64,000 nt of DNA, taken from assembly GCF_031846345.1 (NCBI RefSeq), contig NZ_JAVRHX010000007.1:1-64000 (forward strand). The letters run 5' to 3'. A program made the position numbers and the translations under genes. Of the stretch, positions 36,982 to 46,000 are shown piece by piece (the stretch's first letter is position 1; every line of letters starts with the position of its first letter). This stretch comes from Glaciecola petra. Lineage in GTDB: Bacteria > Pseudomonadota > Gammaproteobacteria > Enterobacterales > Alteromonadaceae. The notes under the pieces are model-generated. The model saw nothing but the letters and a program-made list of their open reading frames with translations, was not told the DNA's origin and did not search any database.

Positions 36982-37403
36982 TTTTCTGCCTTCTTACAAT
37001 TAGTAATCGCACTAAATAGTGGGCGTTAAAATTGATAATAAACGAATAAGAACATGTATTCTTTAAAAGATAAAGCAATTTGCTTTTATTCCATAATCCT
37101 TTTTAACTTGATGCTGACGTAAACCTGCAGAAATAAGCTAAAAGCAAACATTATCTGGCTATATGAAAGAGTGCACAACAATTTGTTACAAAATCGGTTT
37201 TGTTGGCAAGTTCACTCCATTTAAATGATTCAGGCATAAAACAAAGGTTACAAACGAGATATCACCTAATTATGGATATTGTAGACTAGCCTTAAAGCCG
37301 TTTTCTTGATTAAATATGGCTTCGCAAACAGATGCATGGTGAGTGTAAGTATGAATTCTTGCAATGCGTTTGTTTCAACTAAATAAAACAAGAAGACACA
37401 AGA
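36982..37403. other. 422-bp intergenic region between divergent tetR and M28 peptidase genes
   Basis: AT-rich and without a supported gene. It holds the promoter and probably the operator of the TetR gene, and the promoter of the peptidase gene. No strong palindrome or repeat stands out. Confidence 0.4.
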
Positions 37404-39071
37404 ATGATTTCAACATTAAAAACAGTTGGTGTAGCGGTGGGCATAAGTCTACTGCTGTTAGGCTGTACTGCTACATCTACTAAACACCAACAAGCTCTGG
37501 TGTCAGCCGAAGGCATTAGCCCCAGCATCAACAATATAAAAGGGCACATGAGTTTCCTTGCTCATGATTTATTAGAGGGAAGAGATACTGGCTCGCGTGG
37601 ACATGAAATTGCCTCTCTTTATATTCAAAATGAATTTGAGAAGTATGGCCTTAAGCCGGCAGGCGAAAATGGGACTTTTCAGCAGCGTGTTAAGTTTAGA
37701 AAAGGGTTGTTAGATATCGAATCACCCACCATGGTGTTAACTGCCAACGACAGCGAAATTGAACTCAAATTTCCAGATGATTTTTTAACCGGGCCAAACT
37801 TAGGCAATGCTGATGTTAGCTTAACAGCACCAGTAGTCTTTGTTGGCTACGGGATAGTGGCGCCCGAATTAAATCATGACGATTATGCAGGTTTAGATGT
37901 TGAAGGTAAAATTGTGGTTGCCCTAAGTGGCAAACCCGCCAGCTTTCCGAGTGAAGTAGGCTCACATTTGTCGTCTCGTACACAAAAACATGCTGCAGCT
38001 GCAGACCGCGGGGCAGTGGCGTATTTCAGTATCCAAACCCCAGCAGGCGAAGAACGACGTCCATATGCTCGTTCTATAAACTTTATACGTGCTCCAAGAA
38101 TGTCTTGGGTAGATGAAGAAGGTGTGCCGGGCAATGGGCGCAAAGAAATACAGGCAACCGCATTTTTAAGCATCGACGCTGCACATTCTTTGTTCAGTGG
38201 CAGTGATACAAGCTTAGACGATGTGTACGCTCAATTGGCAAACAACGAAACGCCAAAAGGCTTTGATTTAGATTATAAAGTGTCAATTGAATACAAAACT
38301 AACCACGAAGACATCACTAGCCCTAATGTTATTGGCCTGCTAGAAGGTAGTGACCCTGAATTGAAAAATGAATATGTGGTTTATACTGCACATTCTGACC
38401 ACTTGGGTATTTCAACGTCGGTAGAAAAAGACAAAATAAACAACGGCGCAATGGATAACGCAAGTGGCACATCTGTTTTGATAGAAACAGCGCGCATGTT
38501 TTCTGAATTATCGGTAGCACCAAAACGTTCAATATTGTTTGTAGCGGTGACCGGTGAAGAAAAAGGTTTATTGGGCGCTGACTACTTTGTGCGCAATCCT
38601 ACACGTCCGGTAGAGAGTTTAATTGCGAATGTAAATTTAGATATGCCGCTACTTACTTATGAATTTGCAGATGTAATTGCGTTTGGAGCAAGCCATAGTT
38701 CGATGGGTGAAAAAGTAGCCGCAGCTGTCGCTAATGCTGATATAAAATTAACAGACGACCCATGGCCACAATTGAATTTATTCACACGCTCTGATCACTA
38801 TGCCTTTGTAAAACAGGGTATTCCGGCGGTTTTCTTGGTAACTGGCATTGAGTCTAGAACCCCTGGAATTGACGGCAACGAAGTACTCAACAAGTTTTTG
38901 GCAAGCAACTATCACAGGCCATCTGACGATATGTCGCAGCCCTTTGTTTGGAAAGCGGCACAAACTTTTACTCAAGTAAACTTTGAAATTGGCTTAACTT
39001 TGGGTAACGATCCTGAGCGTCCAACTTGGAACAAAGACAGTTTCTTTGGACAAACATTTGGACGCAAATAG
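37404..39071 (+). CDS. Secreted M28 family zinc aminopeptidase lipoprotein
   Basis: A 555-residue lipoprotein (lipobox LLGC after VAVGISLLL). A PA (protease-associated) segment (about 130-230) is inserted in an M28 peptidase. Metal ligands can be followed: AHSDHLGI (His), NGAMDNASGTS (Asp), TGEEKGLLGADYF (Glu-Glu, catalytic and metal), NLDMP (Asp) and SDHYAFVKQGIPAVF (His). All are present, so it should be active on N-terminal residues of peptides in the periplasm or at the cell surface. It ends just before the long palindrome. Confidence 0.9.
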   Translation: MISTLKTVGVAVGISLLLLGCTATSTKHQQALVSAEGISPSINNIKGHMSFLAHDLLEGRDTGSRGHEIASLYIQNEFEKYGLKPAGENGTFQQRVKFRKGLLDIESPTMVLTANDSEIELKFPDDFLTGPNLGNADVSLTAPVVFVGYGIVAPELNHDDYAGLDVEGKIVVALSGKPASFPSEVGSHLSSRTQKHAAAADRGAVAYFSIQTPAGEERRPYARSINFIRAPRMSWVDEEGVPGNGRKEIQATAFLSIDAAHSLFSGSDTSLDDVYAQLANNETPKGFDLDYKVSIEYKTNHEDITSPNVIGLLEGSDPELKNEYVVYTAHSDHLGISTSVEKDKINNGAMDNASGTSVLIETARMFSELSVAPKRSILFVAVTGEEKGLLGADYFVRNPTRPVESLIANVNLDMPLLTYEFADVIAFGASHSSMGEKVAAAVANADIKLTDDPWPQLNLFTRSDHYAFVKQGIPAVFLVTGIESRTPGIDGNEVLNKFLASNYHRPSDDMSQPFVWKAAQTFTQVNFEIGLTLGNDPERPTWNKDSFFGQTFGRK

Positions 39072-39099
39072 CCCTAGTAGTTACTAGTAGAGCGAAAAA

Positions 39100-39362
39100 T
39101 AAGGCCCCGATGATATTCTTATCTTGGGGCTTTTGTTTACATCACACAAGCTTTAACCAATAGGCTTATTCGGAAGAAGGTAAAGGCAGAACATTTAAAA
39201 CACGCTTTACGGCATCCATGCCCGCTCAGCACAGGCCATCCATGGCCTGTGATGGTTTTAAATGTTCTGCCTTTACCTTCTGTTTTCCGAAACACCTATC
39301 GATTAAAGCTTTAACTCACGCTCAAGAAAAAGCCCCGAGATAAGAATATCATCGGGGCCTTA
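39100..39362. repeat. 263-bp nested palindrome with two inward-facing terminators
   Basis: The two ends are inverted copies: TAAGGCCCC at 39100 and its complement ending 39362. Each end carries a GCCCC...GGGGC hairpin (39104-39130 and about 39332-39358) followed by T-runs pointing inward, serving the M28 gene from the left and slmA from the right. Further in, 39175-39201 and 39255-39281 are a perfect 27-base inverted repeat, and the centre is a CACAGGCCAT / ATGGCCTGTG hairpin (39230-39251). There is no coding frame. It looks like a mobile palindromic element or duplicated terminator region. Confidence 0.8.
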
Positions 39363-39381
39363 TGTTAGGGGTTAACCGCAG

Positions 39382-39972
39382 TTATTGCAGATAATGGGTG
39401 CGAATGTGCGCCCAATGTTCGTTGAATTGCTGAGTTGGCCTACGTTCGAATTGGCTACGGACATATTGATTAATTTTGCCGTCTACAAAGCAGATGAGCA
39501 TATTAGCTAACAAAGACTCGTCTACTGCGGCTGCTTTGCCTTCGCGTAATTTGCGCTCTCGTAAAATTTGTTTAATTTGTGTTTCAAGACGATCAAACAA
39601 CTGTGCAATGCGTTCACGTAATCGTTCTTGCTCGCCCATAAGTGCGTCACCATTTAATATGCGTGTAATGCCAGGATTTTTTTCCGCAAAGCCAAGCATA
39701 AGATGTAATATCAGTTGGCAACGAACAGCTGCGTCTTTTTCTTCAGAAGTGATCTTATTAATGCGTGAAAAAAGGGTATCTTCGATAAATTCAATTAAAC
39801 CTTCGAACATTTTAGCTTTACTAGGGAAGTGACGATACAAAGCGGCTTCTGATACACCGACTTGTTCAGCAAGCTTAGCGGTAGTAATACGTTGACCATG
39901 GTGAGTCTCTAACATTCCGGCAAGCGCCTGTAATATTTGTGCTTTGCGGTTCGTTTTTCTAGTGGCTGGCAT
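39382..39972 (-). CDS. slmA: Nucleoid occlusion factor SlmA
   Basis: A 196-residue TetR-like protein that binds DNA sites away from the terminus and blocks FtsZ assembly over the nucleoid. The N-terminus matches SlmA: RKAQILQALAGMLETHHGQR and the helix-turn-helix with VSEAALYRHFPSKAKMFEGL. IDRs later fit too: RINKITSEEKDAAVRCQLIL and MLICFVDGKINQYVRSQF. Neighbour to coaBC as in most gammaproteobacteria, although dut is missing between them. The ATG is 32 bases from the coaBC stop. Confidence 0.95.
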   Translation of the reverse strand: MPATRKTNRKAQILQALAGMLETHHGQRITTAKLAEQVGVSEAALYRHFPSKAKMFEGLIEFIEDTLFSRINKITSEEKDAAVRCQLILHLMLGFAEKNPGITRILNGDALMGEQERLRERIAQLFDRLETQIKQILRERKLREGKAAAVDESLLANMLICFVDGKINQYVRSQFERRPTQQFNEHWAHIRTHYLQ

Positions 39973-40004
39973 TTTTATACTTCTTCTTTTGTTGCAAATA
40001 GAAA

Positions 40005-41213
40005 TTATCTATTATTAAATTCAGTTTTTACTAATTTAAGTAGCTCTAGCGCTAGTAAGTATTTACTTTTTGGTTCTAGCGATATTACCGAGTCCTTGCT
40101 TAAAACTATAAGCGCGTTTCGATCAGAATTAAAGCCTAAATCTGAATTTGATACATCATTTGCGGCTATCATGTTCAGTTTTTTCTTTTCTAATTTAGAT
40201 TTTGCATAAGATTCAACATCTTGCGTTTCGGCTGCGAATCCAACAGTAAATGGTGGCTTATCAAGAAAAGCGACACTTTTTAGAATGTCGGGGTTTTGGC
40301 TTAGGCATAGTTGTAAATTATCGCCTTGTTTTTTCATCTTTTGTTCGCTGATATTGTCTAGCTTGTAGTCAGCCACCGCGGCGCAAGCAATAAAAATATG
40401 CTGTTCAGCAATATCATTATGGACTACCTCGAGCATCTCTTGAGCACTTTCTACGTTGTGGCGCACAACATTTTGGGGTGTCGGCAACGAAACTGGCCCA
40501 GCAACTAAGGTCACCTTGGCGCCAAGCAGTTGTGCAGCTTTGGCAAGTGCAAAACCCATTTTACCTGAGCTATGGTTGCTGATATACCGTACAGGATCAA
40601 TTGCCTCTCTTGTTGGCCCGGCGGTTATCATTATATTTAAACCATTTAAAATGGGCGTTAAAGCCTTAGTTTGAGCGTAATCAGCAAGTGCATCTGCAAT
40701 GTCGTCGGGTTCAAGCATTCTTCCATAGCCGACATCACCACAAGCCTGTTCACCCGCAGCAGGGCCAAGCACAATGGCTCCTCTGTTTTTCAATGTCTGC
40801 ATATTTTCGGTAGTGGCCGGTGCTGCCCACATTTGTTGGTTCATTGCCGGAGCAATAAATAAAGGGGCCGTTGTGGCTAATGCTAGGGTGCTCAGTAAAT
40901 CGTCAGCTAAGCCATAACATAGCTTAGCAATAGTATTGGCAGTGGCGGGTGCAACAACAAAATAATCGGCCCAGCGAGCCAGCTCGATATGACCCATACC
41001 TGCTTCTGCTTCTTCGTCTAGGAGTTGAGCGCTAACTTTGTTTCCCGAAACGGCTTGTAGCGACAATGCGCTCACAAAATGGCTAGCTGAATCAGTTAAA
41101 ACCACGCGCACATTTGCACCATGAGCGGTGAGTTTTCTGACTAAATCTGGGGTTTTATAAGCAGCAATACCGCCACATATCCCTAATAAAACGTTCTTTT
41201 GGTCAAGTTGCAT
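40005..41213 (-). CDS. coaBC: Bifunctional phosphopantothenoylcysteine decarboxylase/synthetase CoaBC
   Basis: A 402-residue fusion performing two steps of coenzyme A synthesis. The N-terminal flavoprotein CoaC (1-190) has GGIAAYK, the active-site region GHIELARWADYFVVAPATANT and the substrate motif PAMNQQMW. The C-terminal CoaB half begins GLNIMITAGPTREAIDPVRYISNHSSG and has NPDILK and VGFAAET. Length matches E. coli Dfp (406). It faces radC across a 70-base divergent promoter region. Confidence 0.96.
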   Translation of the reverse strand: MQLDQKNVLLGICGGIAAYKTPDLVRKLTAHGANVRVVLTDSASHFVSALSLQAVSGNKVSAQLLDEEAEAGMGHIELARWADYFVVAPATANTIAKLCYGLADDLLSTLALATTAPLFIAPAMNQQMWAAPATTENMQTLKNRGAIVLGPAAGEQACGDVGYGRMLEPDDIADALADYAQTKALTPILNGLNIMITAGPTREAIDPVRYISNHSSGKMGFALAKAAQLLGAKVTLVAGPVSLPTPQNVVRHNVESAQEMLEVVHNDIAEQHIFIACAAVADYKLDNISEQKMKKQGDNLQLCLSQNPDILKSVAFLDKPPFTVGFAAETQDVESYAKSKLEKKKLNMIAANDVSNSDLGFNSDRNALIVLSKDSVISLEPKSKYLLALELLKLVKTEFNNR

Positions 41214-41283
41214 ATGTTTAACTTATAGGTCCTAATAAACCGTATTCTATCTATTAAAACACTGTTAACCAAGGAATGGAAAC

Positions 41284-41958
41284 ATGAAAATACAAGAATG
41301 GCCAAAAGATGAGCGCCCGAGAGAGAAACTTATTCACTATGGTGCGTCGACTCTTTCCGACGCTGAATTACTTGCAATACTTATCAATACCGGCACTCAA
41401 GGGCAAAGTGCAGTGGAGCTTGCCAAGCAGGCTTTAAACGAAATTGGCAGTATACAAGCCGTTATGCATGCGCCACCAAAACAAATAACTAAAATTGCAG
41501 GTTTAGGCTTGGCAAAGTATGCAGTTCTGCAAGCTTGTACCGAGCTTTTTAAACGTAGCATGGCAGAGCAACTAGCGCAGCAGGCATCCTTTACTAGTGC
41601 AGACGCTGCTTCTGAATATTTAAGGGTCCAGTTGGCGCAGAAAAAGCGAGAAGTTTTTGCTATGCTATTGCTCAATAGTCAACACCAACTAATTGCTTAT
41701 CGAGAAATGTTTATGGGCACAATAAATAGTGCTGCGGTGTACCCGCGAGAACTTGTCAAACAAGTGATTGATGATAATGCCGCGGCTGTTATTCTTGCGC
41801 ATAATCATCCTTCGGGCGTTGCTGAACCGTCGCAGGCCGATATTCAAATTACACAGCGGATACAGCAAGCTTTTGCACTAATTGACGTAACGGTCCTTGA
41901 TCATTTTGTGATAGGGCGCTCGAGTGCTGTTTCTTTTGCCCAAAGAGGCCTGCTTTAA
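41284..41958 (+). CDS. radC: RadC-family JAB domain protein
   Basis: A 224-residue member of RadC (YicR). An N-terminal helix-hairpin-helix region (ERPREKLIHYGASTLSDAEL, KIAGLGLAKYAVLQA) precedes an MPN/JAB metal-binding domain with the EVFAMLLLNSQHQLI, FMGTINSAAVYPRE and HNHPSGVAEPSQAD motifs (HxHP...D). Despite its name its role in repair is not proven. AAGGA precedes the ATG. It stands in the conserved coaBC-radC-rpmB order. The glycosyltransferase that follows starts at the very next base. Confidence 0.93.
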   Translation: MKIQEWPKDERPREKLIHYGASTLSDAELLAILINTGTQGQSAVELAKQALNEIGSIQAVMHAPPKQITKIAGLGLAKYAVLQACTELFKRSMAEQLAQQASFTSADAASEYLRVQLAQKKREVFAMLLLNSQHQLIAYREMFMGTINSAAVYPRELVKQVIDDNAAAVILAHNHPSGVAEPSQADIQITQRIQQAFALIDVTVLDHFVIGRSSAVSFAQRGLL

Positions 41959-43044
41959 ATGAAAAACATTGCCATAGTGATTGATTCTTTAGCCGGTGGT
42001 GGCGCTGAAAAAGTCATGCTTGTGTTGGCGAAGAAAATGGTCTCGTTGGGGCATAAAGTAAGTATTTTTTCGCTTAAGCAGGTGACTGAGTATGAGGTGT
42101 CTGAAGGAATTGAGCTTATATTTCCGCTTATTTCTTATAAAGGGGCAATAAGAGGTTGGTTTAATACCGCAACATTGGCTGAGCAGCTCAAAAAAGCGGT
42201 CAAAACGCAAGAAGAGCGCCATGGTAATTTTGATCTAAGCTTGCTTAATCTCTATGAGAGCTATCGCATTGGTGGCGCTGCAAATTTGCCTAATTGCTAT
42301 TACGTTATGCACAATTCGTGTGAACAGGAATTAAAGCGCGAATGGCGTATGGGGCCAATAAAATATTGGTATATGAAACGAATCCTAAGAAGCTTAACGG
42401 GCAAACGTTTAATTGGAGTGTCGAAAGGTGTCAGTCATGAACTAGCGAATACATCGCTATTTTCGCCAGAAAGAGTAGCACATATCTATAATCCTTTTGA
42501 TGTTGACGACATTCGCAAACAGGCAAAAGAGCCTATTGATTTTGATAGAAATCAAGCTTTCATCTTACACGTGGGTCGCGCGGCTAAGGCAAAAAGGCAC
42601 GACGTACTTTTTCGAGCGTTTGCCGGTGTTAGTGCCGATTACAAGCTAGTTTGTTTAAGTAATAATATTAAGAAATTGCGTAAATTAGCGCACAAACACG
42701 GTATTAGTGACAGAGTAGTATTGCCCGGTTTTCAAGAAAATCCTTATGCTTGGATGAATAGAGCTGATTTATTAGTGTTAAGTTCGGACTTTGAAGGTTT
42801 GTCCTTGGTATTGATTGAGGGCCTTATTTGTGGAACAAAATTGGTGTCGACTAACTGTCCGCATGGGCCGTCAGAGATATTGACGGGTGACCAAAAGAAA
42901 TATTTGGTAGAAGTGGGTAATTTTGAGGCCTTGGCTAGAGCAATTAATGAGGCTTTAGCGTATGATCGCGCTTTGAGTGGTTTGCAACTAGTTAATCAAG
43001 TAGATGTATCACAGGTAGTTGATAAATATCTAGCCTTAGCTTGA
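41959..43044 (+). CDS. GT4-family glycosyltransferase
   Basis: A 361-residue GT-B enzyme. The N-terminus has IDSLAGGGAEKVMLVLAKKM (acceptor loop), and the C-terminal nucleotide-sugar domain contains FILHVGRAAKAKRHDVLFRAF, VVLPGFQENPYAWMNRADLLVLSSDFEG (the E-x7-E region) and GLICGTKLVSTNCPHGPSEIL. It should transfer a sugar to a lipid-linked glycan such as LPS core or capsule. No gap separates it from radC, and it lacks a counterpart in the conserved housekeeping block, so it was probably inserted there. Sugar specificity is not readable. Confidence 0.88.
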   Translation: MKNIAIVIDSLAGGGAEKVMLVLAKKMVSLGHKVSIFSLKQVTEYEVSEGIELIFPLISYKGAIRGWFNTATLAEQLKKAVKTQEERHGNFDLSLLNLYESYRIGGAANLPNCYYVMHNSCEQELKREWRMGPIKYWYMKRILRSLTGKRLIGVSKGVSHELANTSLFSPERVAHIYNPFDVDDIRKQAKEPIDFDRNQAFILHVGRAAKAKRHDVLFRAFAGVSADYKLVCLSNNIKKLRKLAHKHGISDRVVLPGFQENPYAWMNRADLLVLSSDFEGLSLVLIEGLICGTKLVSTNCPHGPSEILTGDQKKYLVEVGNFEALARAINEALAYDRALSGLQLVNQVDVSQVVDKYLALA

Positions 43045-43121
43045 GCACACCATAAACGGACAATATGAAAGAGACAAACCTGATTAAAAATCGCTTAGGT
43101 TAATATGGAAATCACGAGAAT

Positions 43122-43868
43122 ATGCCGCTAATTGGTAATCATGAGCTTTTACTTATTAATTTAGATAGATCTAAAGACCGCCTAGCGCGGTCTATTGAAC
43201 AATTGACTAAGTACGACTTAGATTATATTCGTATACCTGCTGTTGATGGCGAACAGCTAAGTGAGCAGGCCATACAAACACACACAAAAGCAGACTACAG
43301 AGATTATTACAAAACTTTAAGGGTAGGCGAGATCGGTTGTTATTTGAGCCATCGCAAGTGTTGGGAACGTGTTCTCGAAAAATCATTAGACTATGCCATT
43401 ATTTTAGAAGACGATTTTGTTCTTGAAGAAGACTTAGGATCCCTGCCTGAACTATTAAGCAACATTGAGCAAAGTTGGGATTGCATAAAACTACTAGAAT
43501 ACCCAGAAAAACGAAATGCCGTTCAGTCCTTTGCATATGGCGACAAAACTTTATTTCGTTACGATAAAATACCCTCGCGAACATGCGCCTATGTGATATC
43601 CAAATCTGGTGCATCTAAAATGCTTAAACATAGCGAAAAGGTGGGCAGGCCGGTTGATATAGATTTTCAATATTGGTGGGAAAGTGATATTCAGGTTTTT
43701 GGCCTAAAACCCTACTTAGTGAGTGTGAATACTAACGAAGTTAGCACAATAGAAAGTCCCAACAGCACTGAAATTGTAGGTAAAAGTGTGGTTAAGCAAT
43801 TTGTTCAAAAGTGGTATTTTTTATACGCAAATAATAAGTATCTGAAAAGAGTATTGAACAAGCGATAA
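43122..43868 (+). CDS. GT25-family glycosyltransferase
   Basis: A 248-residue enzyme of the LPS/LOS glycosyltransferase family 25 (LgtB-like). The N-terminus ELLLINLDRSKDRLARSIEQL, the GEIGCYLSHRKCWERVL motif and the metal motif ILEDDFVLEED are diagnostic. GT25 members often add galactose or related sugars to LPS; the sugar here is unknown. It is 77 bases after the GT4 gene on the same strand. A second GT25 gene lies at 48189. Confidence 0.88.
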   Translation: MPLIGNHELLLINLDRSKDRLARSIEQLTKYDLDYIRIPAVDGEQLSEQAIQTHTKADYRDYYKTLRVGEIGCYLSHRKCWERVLEKSLDYAIILEDDFVLEEDLGSLPELLSNIEQSWDCIKLLEYPEKRNAVQSFAYGDKTLFRYDKIPSRTCAYVISKSGASKMLKHSEKVGRPVDIDFQYWWESDIQVFGLKPYLVSVNTNEVSTIESPNSTEIVGKSVVKQFVQKWYFLYANNKYLKRVLNKR

Positions 43869-43952
43869 AAGGTTTCAAAATCGCCGTTTCATGGGATCCA
43901 CGATTAAATCATAGTAAATTCGATTAATTTAGGCCTAAAATGCAAAAATTGT

Positions 43953-43981
43953 TTGTATTTTTTCTTGGTTTACTGTATAAA
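43953..43981 (+). promoter_or_regulatory. Likely sigma70 promoter of rpmB-rpmG
   Basis: TTGTAT (43953-43958) is followed after exactly 17 bases by TATAAA (43976-43981), about 95 bases before the rpmB start. The long leader could hold further control; no known structure is recognised in it. Confidence 0.55.
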
Positions 43982-44074
43982 ATGCGCCCTCTTAATTAAT
44001 CACGTTTGACAGTCCTCTTGATGAACAAAGGCGGCTGATATTAAACGACACAAATAGTTGTTTTGGAGACAAAG

Positions 44075-44311
44075 ATGTCTAAAGTATGTGTAGTAACAGG
44101 TAAGCGTCCAGCGGTTGGAAATAACCGTTCGCACGCAAGAAACGCGACTCGTCGTCGTTTTTTACCAAATCTTCACACTCACCGTTTTTGGGTAGAGAGT
44201 GAAAATCGTTTTGTGAAGCTTCGTGTATCTACAAAAGGTATGCGCGTTATTGACAAAAAAGGTATTGATACAGTTTTAGCTGATATCCGTGCTCGTGGCG
44301 AAAAAGTTTAA
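44075..44311 (+). CDS. rpmB: 50S ribosomal protein L28
   Basis: A 78-residue protein identical in pattern to bacterial L28: SKVCVVTGKRPAVGNNRSHA, NATRRRFLPNLHTHRFW and KLRVSTKGMRVIDKKGID. It lacks CxxC zinc motifs. GGAG at 44065-44068 sets the ATG at 44075; an upstream in-frame TTG is not needed. It begins the rpmB-rpmG operon. Confidence 0.98.
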   Translation: MSKVCVVTGKRPAVGNNRSHARNATRRRFLPNLHTHRFWVESENRFVKLRVSTKGMRVIDKKGIDTVLADIRARGEKV

Positions 44312-44322
44312 GGACCTAAATT

Positions 44323-44478
44323 ATGCGTGAAAAAATCAAATTAGTTTCATCAGCGGGTACTGGATTTTATTACACCACTGATAAAAACAAGCGTAACATG
44401 CCGGGAAAAATGGAAATAAAGAAGTTTGACCCTAAAGTACGTAAGCACGTTATGTTCAAGGAAGCGAAGATCAAGTAA
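44323..44478 (+). CDS. rpmG: 50S ribosomal protein L33
   Basis: A 51-residue protein (MREKIKLVSSAGTGFYYT..., KKFDPKVRKHVMFKEAKIK) of the cysteine-free form of L33, which does not need zinc. It is 11 bases after rpmB with AAGGA as ribosome site. A terminator follows. Confidence 0.98.
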   Translation: MREKIKLVSSAGTGFYYTTDKNKRNMPGKMEIKKFDPKVRKHVMFKEAKIK

Positions 44479-44557
44479 TTCATGAGCGTACATTGAGTAT
44501 GCTCTAATATTTGTCTCCAATTTTCGCTCCTATCGTAAGTGTCGGTAGCAACATTTA

Positions 44558-44585
44558 ACAAAGCTCAGCAAATGCTGGGCTTTGT
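44558..44585 (+). terminator. Rho-independent terminator after rpmB-rpmG
   Basis: ACAAAGCTCAGC pairs with GCTGGGCTTTGT around AAAT (12 bases, one G-T), ending in a T-rich stretch. Confidence 0.85.
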
Positions 44586-44650
44586 TGTATCTGCTGATTA
44601 ACAATTGTAAACTTAAGACCTCTTTTGTCTTCCAGATATCTAATCGAATT

Positions 44651-45142
44651 ATGCTAAGACTTTCAAAACGCGCTTGGAACAATGTGCTTATCTTTGCCAT
44701 GCTTGGCTTAATACTAGCGCTAAATTGGAATCGTTTTTTTTCGCAGGATGAAACTTCCACTCGTTTAATAGTGCCAGAAGGTGAGTTTATTTTGAGCATG
44801 CAGATTAATCAGGTCATGATTGAAAAAGCGGGTATGGTTTGGCGAATAAACCCTAATGGTGTGCAAGCAAACACCCAGGCTTCGAGCGAAACACTAGCCG
44901 AAATAGTGAGTGCTTGGCAGAAAGCTTATATTGCACCAGCAGGCTTCGACTTTGACAGCCAGTTATTTGCGAATCCTGAAGTAATTGTGACTTTGTCACT
45001 AGCCGGGCAATCAATGCCTACCGTGATAGCATTTAAAATTATTGAGCAACAGTTATTTGTTGTGATAGATAAACGCGTATTTGTACTGATGTCACCTCCT
45101 ATTAAATCACTATTAGAGCCTATTGTTGAGGTAACGCAATAA
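44651..45142 (+). CDS. Hypothetical protein with one N-terminal membrane helix, upstream of mutM
   Basis: A 163-residue protein with an N-terminal helix (NNVLIFAMLGLILALNW) and a soluble periplasmic or cytoplasmic domain rich in hydrophobic strands (EGEFILSMQINQVMIEKAGMVWRI). I do not recognise a family. ATG 44651 is chosen; upstream TTG at 44582 lies in the terminator. Its stop overlaps the mutM ATG by one base (TAATG), so the two are translationally coupled. Confidence 0.7.
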   Translation: MLRLSKRAWNNVLIFAMLGLILALNWNRFFSQDETSTRLIVPEGEFILSMQINQVMIEKAGMVWRINPNGVQANTQASSETLAEIVSAWQKAYIAPAGFDFDSQLFANPEVIVTLSLAGQSMPTVIAFKIIEQQLFVVIDKRVFVLMSPPIKSLLEPIVEVTQ

Positions 45143-45957
45143 TGCCAGAGCTTCCTGAAGTAGAAGTGACACGACTTGGTATATCACCTTACTTACTTAA
45201 TCAAACCATTACCAAGGTATTAGTACATCAACGACAACTTCGGTGGTTGGTACCAGAACAAGTACATTTGACCGAAGGTTTGCCTATCCTAAATGTTAGC
45301 AGACGGGCTAAGTACTTGTTTATACATACTCGCGCTGGCGATATTGTGCTGCATTTAGGCATGTCGGGTAAAATGCGAGTAGTAGATAAAGATTTGCCAC
45401 GTTTAAAGCATGACCATATTGAAATTGCGTTAGGCTCGGGCAAAAAACTGGTATTGAATGACCCTCGTCGCTTTGGTAGTTGTTTGTGGCAAGATGCTAA
45501 CGACAACCATCCTTTGCCTATGCTGGGTAATTTGGGTCCAGAGCCACTTACTGATGAGTTTGATGCTACACGTTTGTACCAAATGAGCCGCAATCGGAAA
45601 GCCGCAGTAAAGAGCTTTATCATGGATAATGCGGTGGTGGTTGGGGTAGGTAATATTTACGCAAATGAAAGTCTTTTCAATGCCAAAATTGACCCAAGGC
45701 GTGCCGCGGGACGCGTAAGTTTAAAGCGCTATGCTTTGTTAACCGAGCATATTAAATTAGTGCTTGCCAACGCTATTGAACAAGGGGGTACAACCCTTAA
45801 AGACTTTGCTCAACCGGATGGGAGTACGGGTTATTTTTCGCAACATTTACATGTTTATGGGCGTGCGGGTGACGAATGTGATGTATGCTCAGGAGTTATT
45901 AGTTCAAAAGTCATTGGACAGCGAAACACCTTTTATTGCAGGCAATGTCAAAAGTAG
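45142..45957 (+). CDS. mutM: Formamidopyrimidine-DNA glycosylase MutM (Fpg)
   Basis: A 271-residue repair enzyme that removes 8-oxoguanine and formamidopyrimidines and cuts the abasic site. The N-terminal MPELPEVEV supplies the catalytic Pro and Glu, LHLGMSGKMRV the conserved Lys loop, VGVGNIYANESLF the helix-two-turn-helix, and CDVCSGVISSKVIGQRNTFY then CRQC a four-Cys zinc finger at the C-terminus. Full length. It lies between rpmG and coaD as in E. coli. Confidence 0.97.
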   Translation: MPELPEVEVTRLGISPYLLNQTITKVLVHQRQLRWLVPEQVHLTEGLPILNVSRRAKYLFIHTRAGDIVLHLGMSGKMRVVDKDLPRLKHDHIEIALGSGKKLVLNDPRRFGSCLWQDANDNHPLPMLGNLGPEPLTDEFDATRLYQMSRNRKAAVKSFIMDNAVVVGVGNIYANESLFNAKIDPRRAAGRVSLKRYALLTEHIKLVLANAIEQGGTTLKDFAQPDGSTGYFSQHLHVYGRAGDECDVCSGVISSKVIGQRNTFYCRQCQK

Positions 45958-46000
45958 TGAGCGCTTACTAGGGGAGTGTCTCTAGTGGTGCGAATTAGCG

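Noticed and set aside
39100..39362. Insertion sequence explanation of the palindrome
   Set aside because: No transposase frame or target-site duplication can be seen; only a non-autonomous palindromic element would fit.
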